Source: Endomychus coccineus
Taxonomy: Eukaryota > Arthropoda > Insecta > Coleoptera > Endomychidae
NCBI GenBank assembly: GCA_958510875.1
Contig: OY294067.1
Location: 256,185,736-256,249,735, forward strand
Length of the DNA stretch: 64,000 nt
Direction: 5' to 3'
In this document: positions 24,408 to 35,689 of the stretch, piece after piece
Layout: every line of letters starts with the position of its first letter
Numbering within the stretch: position 1 is the stretch's first letter
Made by a program: the position numbers and the translations under genes
The notes under the pieces: model-generated
Database searches by the model: none
Seen by the model: only the letters and a program-made list of their open reading frames with translations
Told to the model about the DNA's origin: nothing

Positions 24408-24697
24408 CTAGGACCTATTATTTTTCAATTTATTGGTACTATAATCTATATCTTGAAATCACGAATGGTGGGGCAATTTGATAATATTGCTGAAGATATT
24501 AAGTGAAATGAGTTTCAACTTTGCAGCATTCCTTTTTACTTACAAGTATAAATTTTAGCTAGGACCTATTATTTTTCAATTGATTGGTTCTATGATCTAT
24601 ATATTTGATCACGAATGGTAGGGGTAATTTGATGAATATTGTTGTAGATAATTAAATGAAATGAGTTTTAACTTTGCAGCATTCCTTTTTACTTACT
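24408..24697 (+). repeat. Tandem duplication, period about 151 bp
   Basis: 24408-24543 and 24559-24697 both start CTAGGACCTATTATTTTTCA and end AACTTTGCAGCATTCCTTTT followed by TACTTAC. They differ by scattered substitutions and small gaps, so the duplication is not recent. Confidence 0.85.
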
Positions 24698-26002
24698 TTG
24701 TGTATTGACGGCGTTTCTGCAAACTAGTTATTTGTTAAACTGGTAAAAAAATCTCAGCACCATTAATTGTATAGTTGGAATATGTTGCGGTTTGCAATAA
24801 TTTCCGCGTCTGCCTTATTCACTCGACCTTGTGTCGAAATTTTTTCCTACATTAGCTGCCACACCTTGCAGGTGAGTGGAACATTTGGCGCAAAAGAAGC
24901 TATAAAAGATCCAAGGTCTGTGCGTGATTGCACAAAAGAGAACTCTATTAAAGGATTTCGAAGGAAATTAATTTTAAATTTCTCTTCCGATATCGCTAAA
25001 ATAAAATCTAGCTACAGCTAGTATTATTGCAGTCATACCGAATAAAGGGAACATGTGATATTGTTCATTCTTCTCCCGATTCCAATTTACTCTAATAAGT
25101 CTCAATTTAATTTTGTTCTAAAGAGCTCCCAGAATACTGGAGCATTTTCTATTCGAAAATCAGCTTACTTTGATTTATGGTTTGTATGTCGCACTAACTA
25201 CATTTAAGAGAACGCCATGTTGAATTGTTTATTGTAGTACTCACCACTGTTTTTTTTTTTACATTAGAACTCGAATCGCAATATACTGAGCACAAGTTTC
25301 ACTCACGTTTCCACATCTCACTTACCTAGAATAAAGAAATTATGGATTAGTTTTAAGTTCAAATTGTCTATAGTAGAGTAAATACGGATTCATCAACTAT
25401 GTATATTCTTATATGGTTCAATGCTTATAGAAAAAATGCGGATTTGCACCTAAAGTTAAATTTATATGTTCCTAATCCTTTAATTTTGATAAGACGATTT
25501 TTTATTCCTTCTGTGTTTGAGTATAAATAATAAACATTTCAGAGACCACGGAAGCATCGGATGTTGCTTGTGTGTGGAGAAAAAAAAAGGTATTGATGTA
25601 AAATTACTGAATAACGATAAGCATTATATAAATAAAATAAGAATAAATAATAATATTGATAAGAATATTACCTACATTTCCTTATAAAATTTCTTGGATA
25701 TAAATTTTTCTTTTGTTAGAATACAGAGAGGTAATATAAAATCACACGAAAGAAATATGGGTGAATCAGTAAAGGTTAATTATATATAAACAATTAATCC
25801 AAGTACGACTTAAATAATATTATATTAATATATACAATTATAAGTTTAAGAGAGAGTAGTTAGTAGAGGTTTCGATATATAATTATAGTTTAGTAATAAT
25901 TCCAATTTACAAAATCATTTGATTATATATTATACATACGAACATAAAATAGACTTAATTTCTCTGATCAAACATTTCCCGAATTTGTTCACGGGGAATA
26001 TT
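24698..26002. other. AT-rich DNA
   Basis: The 25590-25920 part is especially AT-rich with TAATAATA-type simple sequence, possibly the tail region of the minus-strand retroelement that follows. Otherwise nothing is recognised. Confidence 0.4.
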
Positions 26003-26975
26003 TTATATAAATCCATGTATTGATGTTTTCAATAGAAAAAGTGACGCATAAGTCTGTATGTTCTCTACTAGGAAATTGAATGCAGTTGGGCCTAAAAAAC
26101 GATAAGATCTCTGCCCTAAAGTTTTGAGCGTGGATGGAATGGTGTATTTGTTTCTGTTACGCGTAGTGTAGTTGTGGCTGGGTTTGTTTAGTTTATTCTT
26201 TTCTTTATATTGGTTCAGGACAAGTATTTTGTAGAATAACTGTCTCTAGTCGAATATACCTGATTCTTATAGATCGTTAGTGCCATAGCGGGAAGGTTTG
26301 TTTAATATTAATTTAAAAAAAAATTCTTTGGATTACTTTTCTAGTGGACGCAGGTAAGTTTTTAATACCCCACCCCATCCTATTATACAATATAATAAGT
26401 GACTATTATTTTTTTCTGCTTCAGGTTCAGTCTATCTTTGAGTTGTCGGTACTTGTAAAGGACGCTCCTCAGTTTTTTCGCAATGAAATTTATGTGGCAG
26501 TTCCACCTCAAGTGAGAATCTATGACGACTCCTAAATATTTAATATGTGTTGTTGAGGATATTTCGAATGCACGTCCTATTGTAATGGATCGAAGATGTG
26601 GCAAGGAAGATTTGTAGTTACAGAATGGTACAAAATAGGTTTTACTGAAGTTTACGAAAAGTTGTTGATGATCGAACCAATCTTTAATAAATGCCAGGTT
26701 CCTCTCAGCCTGTTCTTTGACATCGAGCTATGTTTCCCCTGAATAGAACACAGCAGTATCGCCTGCAAAGCTGGTTATTTTGCCAGCGGCTCCTGCTGAG
26801 AATAATCGTTAACATATATACAGAAGAGAATTGGGTCTAGTACGGTTCCTTGTGACACATTTAATTGATTTTTTATTAATTTTTATGTTTTTAACTATTA
26901 CAATTTGTTGCCGATTTTCTAGGTATGATTGGAATATTTTGAATGCGTTTCTTCTAATTTCAATGTATGGTTGTC
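26003..26975 (-). pseudogene. Jockey-type non-LTR retrotransposon, 3' half of RT, broken
   Basis: Minus strand in order: SYLENRQQIVIVKN at about 26930; VSQGTVLDPILFCIYVND at about 26860-26800 (RT motif B and start of C; the catalytic FADD has become FAGD-like); then IKYLGVVIDSHLRWNCHI at about 26540-26490. A stretch rich in Lys/Tyr follows. After a frame change come the element C-terminus pieces RNRNKYTIPSTLKTLGQRSY and FLGPTAFNFLVENIQTY at about 26160-26060, with a stop at about 26003. Several frameshifts and stops separate the pieces. It is a 5'-truncated dead copy on the opposite strand to the 51.4 kb element. Confidence 0.8.
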
Positions 26976-28610
26976 AACTTTCAGGAAGTTGAATTGAAAC
27001 AAAACGTTTACAACTTTTGAATTCCATTGTCTAGACTCTAGATTCCAATAAGAAAATCAAAATTATTGAAATATTATACCTAAATCAATAGAACATGATT
27101 AGGTTCAGTATATTCACCATTTAGTGATTATTAGTTGATAGCAGGTTCCAAAATGAAAAATACTAAGTATTATATTTTATAGTAATAAATTTTTATTTTC
27201 AATGGCTCTAACAAAAAGGAGTAGGTACTAAATCTGACTAAATTCATAAACACATTTTAACTCTTTAAAAAGAATAAATATTCTCTATTCGTTATACTCG
27301 AATATAAATTCGATTTCGAACAAAACTATACGAAAATATCACATATGTTGACTGTATCATGTAAGTATATTAAATATAATACTGATTAGTAGTTATATAA
27401 CAACAGCTGATTTATATAATACAGATGTTAACATTTTATGTGTAGTATAATTGTTGCTTCAAGAAATCTAATCCAGCTAGTCCTAGTAATACGTTTTTAC
27501 TTTAATAATTATTCTATAGTTACATAATATATGAACGTTGATTTTTTTTTAAATATCAATATTTCTATAGTGTCTACACTACATTAGCTAATGGTATGCC
27601 GGCAAATTGAACAAAGAGAATACATAGAAACAAAACATTATAATTAAAGCCTTAAATAGTACATACATGCTATATTATCTCACAACTGTGCAGTCAATAA
27701 AGTTAATTACTGGTCGAGTAATTAAATTAAACAATTAACAATCAAACACGTTAGTTAGTCTTCGAATTGCGGGAGGTTATTTTATAGGGGCTAGAACATA
27801 CGAGTGCGATGAAGTCATAATACAATGTGTATCGCATGGTTTCATTGTTTATAATAAACTTTTTAATGAGAAAAATATATTTACAAACAGAAATTACTTT
27901 AAAACTTAAACTGTGGTTTGTTTACAAAAGTTAACTTTCGTAGAGTTCGAGAAATTTATCAGTCAATGTCGTACATTGTTTGATTTCTTAGTGTAACATG
28001 TACTCGTAGATGGCGTTACCATATTTTTCTACCATGTCGTACCTTCAACAGGGATCGTTTAGTAACGCCACATGCTTCGTCGTTCCACTGATGAACTCCG
28101 TAAAAGCGAAACAGCTGTTACTGAGCGAACTATTCTGGAGACCAAATCATTGTTATCTGGCAAAAACCAACAAAAAATAAATTAATATATTCATTTATTT
28201 CTGTTTTGTTAGATAGCAAGTATTTCAACGTTTTTTAATTCCAAAAATATTTGCATCTGAATAGCTGATAGTGCTTTGGATTTGTACAGTATTTACAGTG
28301 TTGGAATTTACTTTTACTATTTCTATTTGTCTTTGTCTCTCCTTGTTCTTTAACACCATCACTTCCAAGCCGACATTCCTTGTTCATTATTGTACAGTTC
28401 ATTTTTCATACAAATGTACAATTATGACATTTTAATATTAGAGTGTAATATTACGTTATCACTGTTTTATGCATTTAGATTACTGTGGTTACTTATTAGA
28501 CATTGCTTAAATTACTCTACTATCGTTCAGAAGAGTTTTACATAGATAATTTGTTTATTATCAAATGAACATTCAGGTAAATAAATTAAATCGAACAGTG
28601 CATACGTAAT
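26976..28610. other. AT-rich DNA, nothing recognised
   Basis: No coding or repeat signal was seen on either strand. Confidence 0.45.
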
Positions 28611-29190
28611 AAAGTATAAAAGAGTACATACTGTGGATACACTATGATACTAAAATAAGAAATAATCACCATTATTCACTAAAAATACTGTTGAAGTAAT
28701 GACCTTTAAAAACAAGCTAAAAAACCGTTTAGGCAACACAATTGTGAGTCGTGTTCAAAATGCTATATGGGTCAAACTAGAAGGAACTCGGTAAAAAGAA
28801 CATTTTGCCCATATAAGGAAAAATAATGGTCAAACCAAGCATATTTTGAATACAGGTTACACGATTTCTCAAGAACGTTAGTTTTAAAATACAATACGAA
28901 TAACATAGTGTGAGCCAGCTGTGGATTGTTGAGAGAGAAGATAGGCATAGGGAAAGACCTCACTAGGCAAAGAGTTCTACAACTTTTCCGTTCGATAGAA
29001 AAATGAAGTCTGGTAAGAAGAAGTTATTAAATTCCGATTTATCTCCAGCTAATGTAACCCCTTGTTTGCATTATTATCCCAAAATAGTATAAACAGGCAC
29101 ATTTTGATTTATAGTTTAGTTTACTATGCTGATGGCTACTTGGTAGTTGAAAGTTCCTCAGTTCTTCATCAGTATATTAGTGGATAAGGG
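28611..29190. mobile_element. PLE foldback interrupted by a non-LTR fragment and cut by a hAT-like end
   Basis: The left end (28611-28720) is the reversed PLE tail (AGTATAAAAGAGTACATACT..., AATAATCACC). The centre holds the GIY-YIG relic (TGCTATATGGGTCAAACTAG). The right end (about 29030-29190) is the forward tail with GATGGCTACTTGGTAG and GTGGATAAGGG. A non-LTR fragment sits at 28897-29017. The right end stops exactly where a CAGACCCGTCGAG terminus begins, so no target duplication can be checked. Confidence 0.65.
28897..29017 (-). pseudogene. Fragment of a Jockey-type RT C-terminus inside the PLE foldback
   Basis: On the minus strand it reads YQTSFFYRTEKL, a stop, then NSLPSEVFPYAY. This is the conserved end of the protein that also appears at 56590-57660 and 37054-37205. 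It is a small piece only, and its boundaries are approximate. Confidence 0.6.
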
Positions 29191-29260
29191 CAGACCCGTC
29201 GAGAAGGGGTTGGGGGGGGATCCCCGGGCCTAGAATTTGTGGGGGGCCCGTGGTGACCGT
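29191..29260 (+). repeat. Orphan hAT-like end
   Basis: CAGACCCGTCGAGAAGGGG followed by G-rich and C-rich runs (GGGGGGGGATCCCCGGGCC) has the form of a hAT terminus. It interrupts a PLE tail. No matching right end was found before the assembly gap. Confidence 0.4.
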
Positions 29261-29504
29261 TCATTTAGTGTTTTGCCAAAATAAAAAACGTTCATCGATC
29301 TTGCATATCCAAACTAGAGTGCCTAGCCACTCTGTGCCTGGAAGCACAATTTGCAAAAAAATTGAATTTGGAGGAGATCATTAATTCATTTGATCAGCCA
29401 AAGAAAAAAGGGCGTACTACAATTTCATGCGGATTATAAGAGTTAATAAAAAACTTTTCATGGGTGCCCGTATATGTTACTATCCCCAGGTCGCGATCAA
29501 GAGT

Positions 29505-29575
29505 TAACTCTGAAGATGGCTACTTGCTGATTGAAAGGTGCTCAGTACTTTAACAGTATTTTTCTTATTTATAGC
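29505..29575 (+). repeat. PLE 3' tail fragment
   Basis: AACTCTGAAGATGGCTACTT, then GAAAGGTGCTCAGTACTTT and AACAGTATTTTT match the outer ends of the PLE foldbacks, with CTGAAGA in place of CTGATGA. Confidence 0.6.
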
Positions 29576-29794
29576 AGAAAGTTTCATCGACGAAGGTGTC
29601 GATGAAGATGATGACATATTTATCCCTTCCACTAAGCCACCTTTTTTGACATACTGAACGCTATCCTTTTTTTTGACAATATTTTATGAAAAGTTGTACA
29701 ATAATAGCATTTTTCTTCTCAATCGTCGACATTTTAAAGGCACACTTATAATTGAGAACTAAATGTGATCTGGATGTATCGAAATCTTTTGAGA

Positions 29795-30010
29795 TTGTCA
29801 TGGAACTACAAGCTACGCAAATCCTACGGACCAATCGCTCATTTTATCCCATAAACATGGCAATTTGAATGTGACTAGCATTCCAACAGCAAAGTTCGTA
29901 AAATTTGCTTGTACGTTTATTGCCTCGGTTGTTAAAGAACTTGCTACGGATAAATCAGTGGTTTTACTCATGGCTCGCAAATCCGCGCGAAAACGTATCT
30001 ACCTTTGGTT
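29795..30010 (+). repeat. Dispersed repeat, partner of 14050-14285
   Basis: Plus-strand copy of the family described at 14050-14285. It continues CCATAAACATGGCAATTTGA and translates to VVKELATDKS in one frame. It ends about 100 bp before the gap. Confidence 0.5.
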
Positions 30011-30117
30011 ATAGCTAATGGGTTATTTGGTTGAAGAGATATAAAGATAACATGAAATTTTCATCTGGAATAAAAACAATGGTTTATTTGTCAATAGCTT
30101 TTAATAAAGTAATAAGC

Positions 30118-30317
30118 NNNNNNNNNNNNNNNNNNNNNNNNNNNNNNNNNNNNNNNNNNNNNNNNNNNNNNNNNNNNNNNNNNNNNNNNNNNNNNNNNNN
30201 NNNNNNNNNNNNNNNNNNNNNNNNNNNNNNNNNNNNNNNNNNNNNNNNNNNNNNNNNNNNNNNNNNNNNNNNNNNNNNNNNNNNNNNNNNNNNNNNNNNN
30301 NNNNNNNNNNNNNNNNN
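30118..30317. other. Assembly gap (200 N)
   Basis: Exactly 200 N. A round number of this kind is usually a placeholder, so the true distance is unknown. Confidence 0.95.
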
Positions 30318-31884
30318 TCAGTTCAAAATAGAATGGTCAAATATATAAAGTTTGTAAACATAAAATTTAATTTGAATTATGATAGTATTCTTAATTATTT
30401 AGGTTGTCCGCTAATAATAAATAACCATATTAGATAGTCTGACGTTTAACAGCCAATTTTAGCTTGGGTCTTCTATGTTGAAGTGGAACTAACTCTTTTT
30501 ACCTCTATTTATATATTACCTCTATGGTATCAAGTTTGCTCTGTTCGTGGACGCCGGGTGTTAGTGTCAGACCTATTCTAATGCCGCAGGAATTATAATT
30601 AATGATTATTATGGGGGGTTCAATACCCCCCATTTACGTACGTCCCTGGGCTGAATACATTTCGATTTTCAGAAAGGTATCTCCGTAACCTAGGTACGCA
30701 ATTACAGAAAATTCACTGATACAGTAGGCTCGTGTTTCAATCTACAGTTTGTTCAAAATAACACATTGCCCTAAAGAAAATAGTGTCAAAAATTAAGACA
30801 TCCAACAGAACTGGAACCATCATGTTATTCTATACCAACTACAATGACGATTGTGCTTTGAAGACAACATGTACGAAAAAATTAATTCATAGACAGGTTC
30901 GTTCATATTAGCTAGGACAAAACGCTAGAAAATGTGTAAGTATATTAGAAATCAGTCTCTGTGACGGGAATATGTGATTAAATAACGTTTGACGATAATA
31001 CTAAATTTGTATATCCTTTCAATTATACGTAAAGCAGCCGCAGGGTTGCCGCATCTACCACTATAACATTGTAAATATAGTGTTATTCAGCGACCTCGTC
31101 CCACTTCATGGAACTTCAAGCCGTTGTTTACACCGCTCAAAAAACCTATTGAGTCAGCGATGTATGTAAACAGACAACACGTTTTAACGAAAAACGATGC
31201 GTATTTTAATATTTGCGTATCTGTTTTATTACTCCTGTTCGATCGTTGACGCATACCGAATACTATTTCTAAGTTTAATTTTAATTTGCAAACAAGTTGT
31301 AAAGAAGAAAAATTATAGTTGCGCATCAGCGCTAATACAAGAAATCATTAAAGGTATCCGGTTTTGACAAAGTTACTAATACATTTCTCTGTTCACGTGT
31401 TTTACATAGTTTTTTGATCTTCTAACATACAGTGGCATTATCGTAGCTGCTACGGTTTCCCATGAGTCCCATGACCAATTCAAATCCAGCCGAAGCCATC
31501 AACTGCATTATGTGAAAATAGCTGAGAAATATGTTTTCCGAATGGTGAACATTTAGTAGAATAAAATATCGCAGAAAAATAATCTTGAATTACGTGTCAT
31601 AACGTTCAAATGAGATAAAACCAGATATGAAATCACTGTTCTTATCTCATACCAAATGCCATGTTGTATTCGTATTTACATCTTTGGATTATTTCAGGAT
31701 GTTGCTGCTTCATCATCCTATACCATTTGCATAATGAACATAATTGTAACTTCTTGAATCAAGATTTACCTCAAGTGTATATATAGGGAAATATATAATA
31801 CACGATGTTGCCAAATAAGTGCGATAGTTTTTTAGGGGGTTATTCATTGCCTTTCATGTAAATAAAAGCTCTTTCCTTGAAAAG
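30318..31884. other. No recognised gene
   Basis: Apart from the hAT-like end at 30605-30648 the stretch holds no recognised feature. Confidence 0.4.
30605..30648 (-). repeat. Orphan hAT-like end
   Basis: The minus strand starts CAGGGACGTACGTAAATG and continues into GGGGGGTATTGAACCCCCC, a small hairpin typical of hAT subterminal regions. The other end may lie across the gap or be lost. Confidence 0.4.
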
Positions 31885-32320
31885 TTAAAAGCTCCAAAAG
31901 TGACCGCGCTCCGACGACATCGCAACAATCGTGACAGGAAACTTAACTGAAGCTACTCCTCCACACCGGTCGTTAAGTGGCTTCAAGCTCCCAAATTGTG
32001 TGCCCTGAATAGCCTTATTGAACCTTGAATGACCTTTAAGTAGGAACGCAGCGAAAACTGAATTCCTCCCAAAACACCGACAATCAGAACAACTAATAAG
32101 ACCTTGCGGCCTCAGTATAGGGTGCGGAGCTCGAACAGGAGATCTTGATACTTTGTCCATTTTTCCTCCTCTTCTCTGCCGGAGCAGCGAATTAGAAGAC
32201 ATACATAGTCTTGGTTTATTTATCGAGGAGGACAACGTTAGGCATATTTGCTTGTATGGATCTGACGGTCGGATAGGGTAATTCCAGTAGATTTGGCATT
32301 TTTTTTTTCCGACAACGGAC
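31885..32320 (-). other. GC-richer tail next to the R1-like RT
   Basis: Base composition matches the adjoining retroelement more than the surrounding DNA, and it lies downstream of the RT on the minus strand. The 154-aa frame at 31885-32349 shows no RNase H or zinc-knuckle motif. It is probably decayed 3' sequence of the element. Confidence 0.35.
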
Positions 32321-33490
32321 TCAATATCTCCTGCCATGTAAGGCAGCACCGGCTGTTGGTATATTCCTTAGGAGTGGCCTTAGATGGTAGTACAGAACCC
32401 GTATAGCCGCATTATGTCGAAAGGTGTACACCGAGGCTGCTTTTGTCCGACATACCGACAGAAGGTGGAAAAGCGTCTCAGGCGCCTTTCTGGTTACAAT
32501 TTTTACGATACTCTTGTGTCCTGGCCCAATGTGAACATTCTCCAATGTATTTAGTATTCTGAAAGCATCAAGCCTGGCCTCTCCTTGGATTACCAATTGG
32601 AGGGGAGGCAATCCTAGTAATGTCTCCATTGCTGCAGTGGGCGTAGATTTCATGGCCCCTGTGAACCCAAGACATGCAAGTCTCTGGACCTTGGTCAGGC
32701 TTGTCATGGTCCCTCTTTGTTGTGTTTTAGGCCACCATACCAAAGAGGCGTATGTTATTTCGAGTTTAACCACCATGTTGTACAACCAGTAGAGCAGGTT
32801 CGGTCGTAGCCCCCATTTTTTCCCGAAGGAGCGTCTGGCCACATATAATGAGGTCTCCGCTTTTTTAATTACTTTTCCCAGATGTTGATTCCAAGTCAGT
32901 TTCGAGTCTAGCATCACCCCGAGATATTTGACTTCCCCTTTTATCTGTACAGTTTCTCCTCGAATCTTCAGAGGTCCCAAGCCCTCTATTTTGCGTTTAC
33001 GAGGGAAAGCTACTATGGGGGCTTTGTGGGGACTGATATTCAGACCCTTTGAATCCGTCCATATTGTTACCAGGTTCAAAGCCTGCATTTGATCTCTGAC
33101 GGTGGAGTTGTATTCTCCTTGTACCATGACCACTATGTCGTCGGCTTTTCCAAGGGTTCTGTATCCTTTGTCCTGGAGGGTTCTCAGTAGCCCGTCCACG
33201 ACCAGGTTCCACAGGAGTGGAGAAAGTACCCCCCCTGCGGGCATCCTCTGACCACTCGGGCTACTACGGTCTCCTCCATTATGGTTGCATGTTTCATCCT
33301 GTTCCTCAGTATCGAGCCTATCCAGGCCACAAATTGTCCCTCGATTCCTCTGTGTTTGAGGGGCCTGATGAATCGATTGAGGTGTTGTCAAAAGCTCCTT
33401 CTATGTCTAGGAAAGCCGCTAGAAGGATTTCTTTATTTTCCAGCGTTTTTTCCACCCTTTCCACAAGTTGAAGAAACAGCCAGTCTTGTA
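32321..33490 (-). pseudogene. R1/Jockey-superfamily reverse transcriptase, frameshifted
   Basis: Minus strand in order: LLAAFLDIEGAFDNTS at about 33410 (RT motif A with catalytic Asp); HRGIEGQFVAWIGSILRNRM in another frame; GCPQ then GGVLSPLLWNLVVDGLL at about 33230-33180 (motif B); TLGKADDIVVMV at about 33150 (motif C). EVKYLGVMLDSKLTWNQH follows (motif D/E), then RLACLGFTGAMKSTPTAAME, typical of R1-like elements. Two frameshifts interrupt it: one near 33365, and one in a run of seven G (33229-33235, C on the plus strand) where one base appears to be missing. The usual Tyr of YADD is Lys. The RNase H part is not found downstream. The copy is inactive. Confidence 0.85.
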
Positions 33491-33712
33491 GGCATATTCA
33501 CTGTTACACACATAAATTTAATTAAATTATCAAACGAGCGGCACAGTGTAATAAAAATAAAAAATATTTTTTCTACAAACGCTTAACAAAGTAGCCTTTG
33601 ACGCTTTCAGATTTCAACGTTGACGTTTTCCGTGAAATGTCATTTTGTGACAGCATTTGCGCTCTAAAGCGGAAATATTTCGAAAACGTTCGCTTCTCCA
33701 ACGTATTTCTGC
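33491..33712 (+). other. Upstream region of the tyrosine recombinase gene
   Basis: It separates the minus-strand RT remnant from the recombinase start. It must hold the 5' end of the recombinase gene, but no TATA box or initiator is convincing. Confidence 0.35.
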
Positions 33713-34942
33713 ATGATGATTGATGATAGTGACAGTGAATTATCAAACACTCCTCCTGATGTAGCAGAAAGTGCAAAAATTGTTACTTTGAATCTCCTAC
33801 CAGAGAAATCAAGGAAGAAATATGAATTACAATACGGTAAATTCATGACGTGGTGCCAGTCGAAGAAGGTGAATAAGTATTCAGAAAACGTATTACTGGC
33901 TTATTTTGGAGAAAAATCATTGATTTGTAAGTCATCAACTCTTTGGTCTACGTATTCGATGATACGGACATGCTTGAATGTTAAAAATAACATCGAAATC
34001 AATAAGTATCCTAAACTTATCGCATTTCTGAAGAAACAGTCTGTTGGATATAAAGCGAAAAAATCCAAAACATTCACCACTGAAGATATTCACAAATTTT
34101 TACAAGAAGCGCCCGATGAAGAATATCTACTAAAAAAGGTAAATTTTAATATTTCATGCTCTTAGTAGTTTGAGAAGCGGTTAGTATTTTTTTGAATTTA
34201 GTGCAATTTGGTTAGCATAGACATTTGGAATAGCTATTAATTGCAGTTTATTTTATAGGTTATTCTAATTATGGGTATTGCTGGTGCCTGCAGGCGCGAT
34301 GAGTTGGTCAAAATGGAGATTGGTGACATAGAAGATAAGGATTCTATTTTAATAGTCCGAATTCCCGATTCAAAAACGAGAATAAGCCGTGTTTTTACGA
34401 TTGTTGGTCATAATGAAGAGAATTCAGTTGATTATCTTTCAATTTGTAAAAAATATATTGCACTCAGAAAACATTGTGTGAATAACAATACTGTCCAACG
34501 TCTATTTTTACGTTATGAAAAAGGTAGATGTATGAAACAAGTTGTGGGTATGAATACAATCGGCAAGACTCCCAGTGACATTGCTGAATATTTGAAATTG
34601 CCCGAGCATAATTTATATACTGGACACTGTCTCCGACGAACCTCTGCTACTTTATTGGTGAATGGTGGAGGTGACCTAATACAACTGAAAAAACATGGTG
34701 GATGGAGAAGTAACAATGTAACAGAAGGCTACATAGATGATTCAATCAACAATAAGATTGAAACTACCAAGAGAATATTCTCAAGACCATCTACATCTCG
34801 TTCTGTAGATTTCCAATATTCGGGGGAATTAATGTTAGATAAATCTACTGATCGTCCATCAGGTTCAGGAATAATAATTAAAGAGTGTCACAATTGTACA
34901 TTCAATTTTAGTATAGTCAATGATAAATTAAATCAACATTAA
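33713..34942 (+). CDS. Crypton-like tyrosine recombinase, two exons, apparently intact
   Basis: Exon 1 is 33713-34138 and exon 2 is 34259-34942. The 120-bp intron has AAG|GTAAAT and TTTTATAG|G borders and keeps the frame, giving 369 residues. Residues about 30-140 form the core-binding part (LPEKSRKKYELQYGKFMTW, then FTTEDIHKFL). The catalytic domain keeps every signature residue: R154 in CRRDEL, likely K181 in DSKT, H265 and R268 in GHCLRRTSAT, H288 in KKHGGW, and nucleophile Y300 in EGYID. A short C-terminal tail carries CHNC. Such proteins mobilise Crypton DNA elements by site-specific recombination, and some have been domesticated in animals. ATG codons at 33713 and 33716 are both possible starts. 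No stop or frameshift is present, unlike every other element here. Confidence 0.88.
34139..34258 (+). other. Intron of the tyrosine recombinase gene
   Basis: The donor GTAAATTTT and acceptor TTGCAGTTTATTTTATAG are canonical. The 120-bp length is ordinary for insects, and joining the exons restores an uninterrupted catalytic domain (LLKK-VILIMGIAG). Confidence 0.85.
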
Positions 34943-34980
34943 TCAGGAATTTATAAACTGTACTTGATGTACTTTTGTTG

Positions 34981-34986
34981 AATAAA
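34981..34986 (+). terminator. Polyadenylation signal AATAAA
   Basis: AATAAA lies 38 bp after the recombinase stop and is followed by a T-rich stretch (GTGTTTTTTCTTTTTTTTT), the expected downstream element. Confidence 0.6.
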
Positions 34987-35029
34987 GCATCTGGTGTTTT
35001 TTCTTTTTTTTTTCTGAAAACTGCGTTGT

Positions 35030-35147
35030 GTGTATTTCGAGCACAAAGTGTCATTGTCGCTCTCCAAAGATTACCGCGCTCCGCTTTGCGTCGCGCGGTA
35101 ACTCTCTTTGTCGAGCGACAATATATCACTTTGCGCTCTTAATACAC
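35030..35147. repeat. 118-bp imperfect palindrome downstream of the recombinase
   Basis: GTGTATT at 35030 pairs with AATACAC ending at 35147. Inside, GAGC.CAAAGTG pairs with CACTTTGCGCTC, GTCGCTC..CAAAGA with TCTTTG.CGAGCGAC, and ACCGCGC with GCGCGGT around a short loop near 35088. Its GC content is well above its surroundings. Confidence 0.8.
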
Positions 35148-35689
35148 AAATAGCTATTAAAGTGAAGATTCGATAAGTTAATTTTAGATTTATCAAAATC
35201 AAAATAGAATTTTTTTTAACTTGTTTCATAGAGCTTTTGGTGCACGACCCAAGGTAAGGAAGCGATCGCGAAGCGTTTTTTAATGTCCCGTTATCGACCA
35301 TAAAATATGGTTCACAAACGTAGATTGACAATTTATTGTATTCACTCAGGAAATGTATTCATGAAACTATAAACTTCCTCATTTCAACCAAAATATTGCC
35401 TTATCAATTCCGTTACAGAAAAACATCGGAGCAGGGTTGTAACACCTCGTCCACTTGTAAAAGCAACTACTGTTCTAATTCTGGGGGGGAAATTATTGGG
35501 TATCTGACTTTTATACGATAACAAAAACATGCGAAATTGTTATTTCTTAGTTTACATGTAAGCAGTTACAGTTCTCGCATTCCAGCAATCAGTAAGATAA
35601 GATGCATGTTTACAGAATACTAGGGGTATTTCTCTCTCATGACATGACACTGTAAACTCTACGGCCTCATGAGAAAAATTACCCTAGTG
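35148..35689. other. AT-rich DNA, nothing recognised
   Basis: Short frames only. Confidence 0.4.

Noticed and set aside
30031..30348. A 105-aa frame
   Set aside because: Most of it is translated from the 200-N gap.
31885..32349. A 154-aa minus-strand frame
   Set aside because: It overlaps the end of the R1-like RT in another frame and shows no domain; treated as retroelement tail.
33217..33586. Plus-strand frames of 84 and 101 aa
   Set aside because: They are antisense to recognisable RT motifs on the minus strand.
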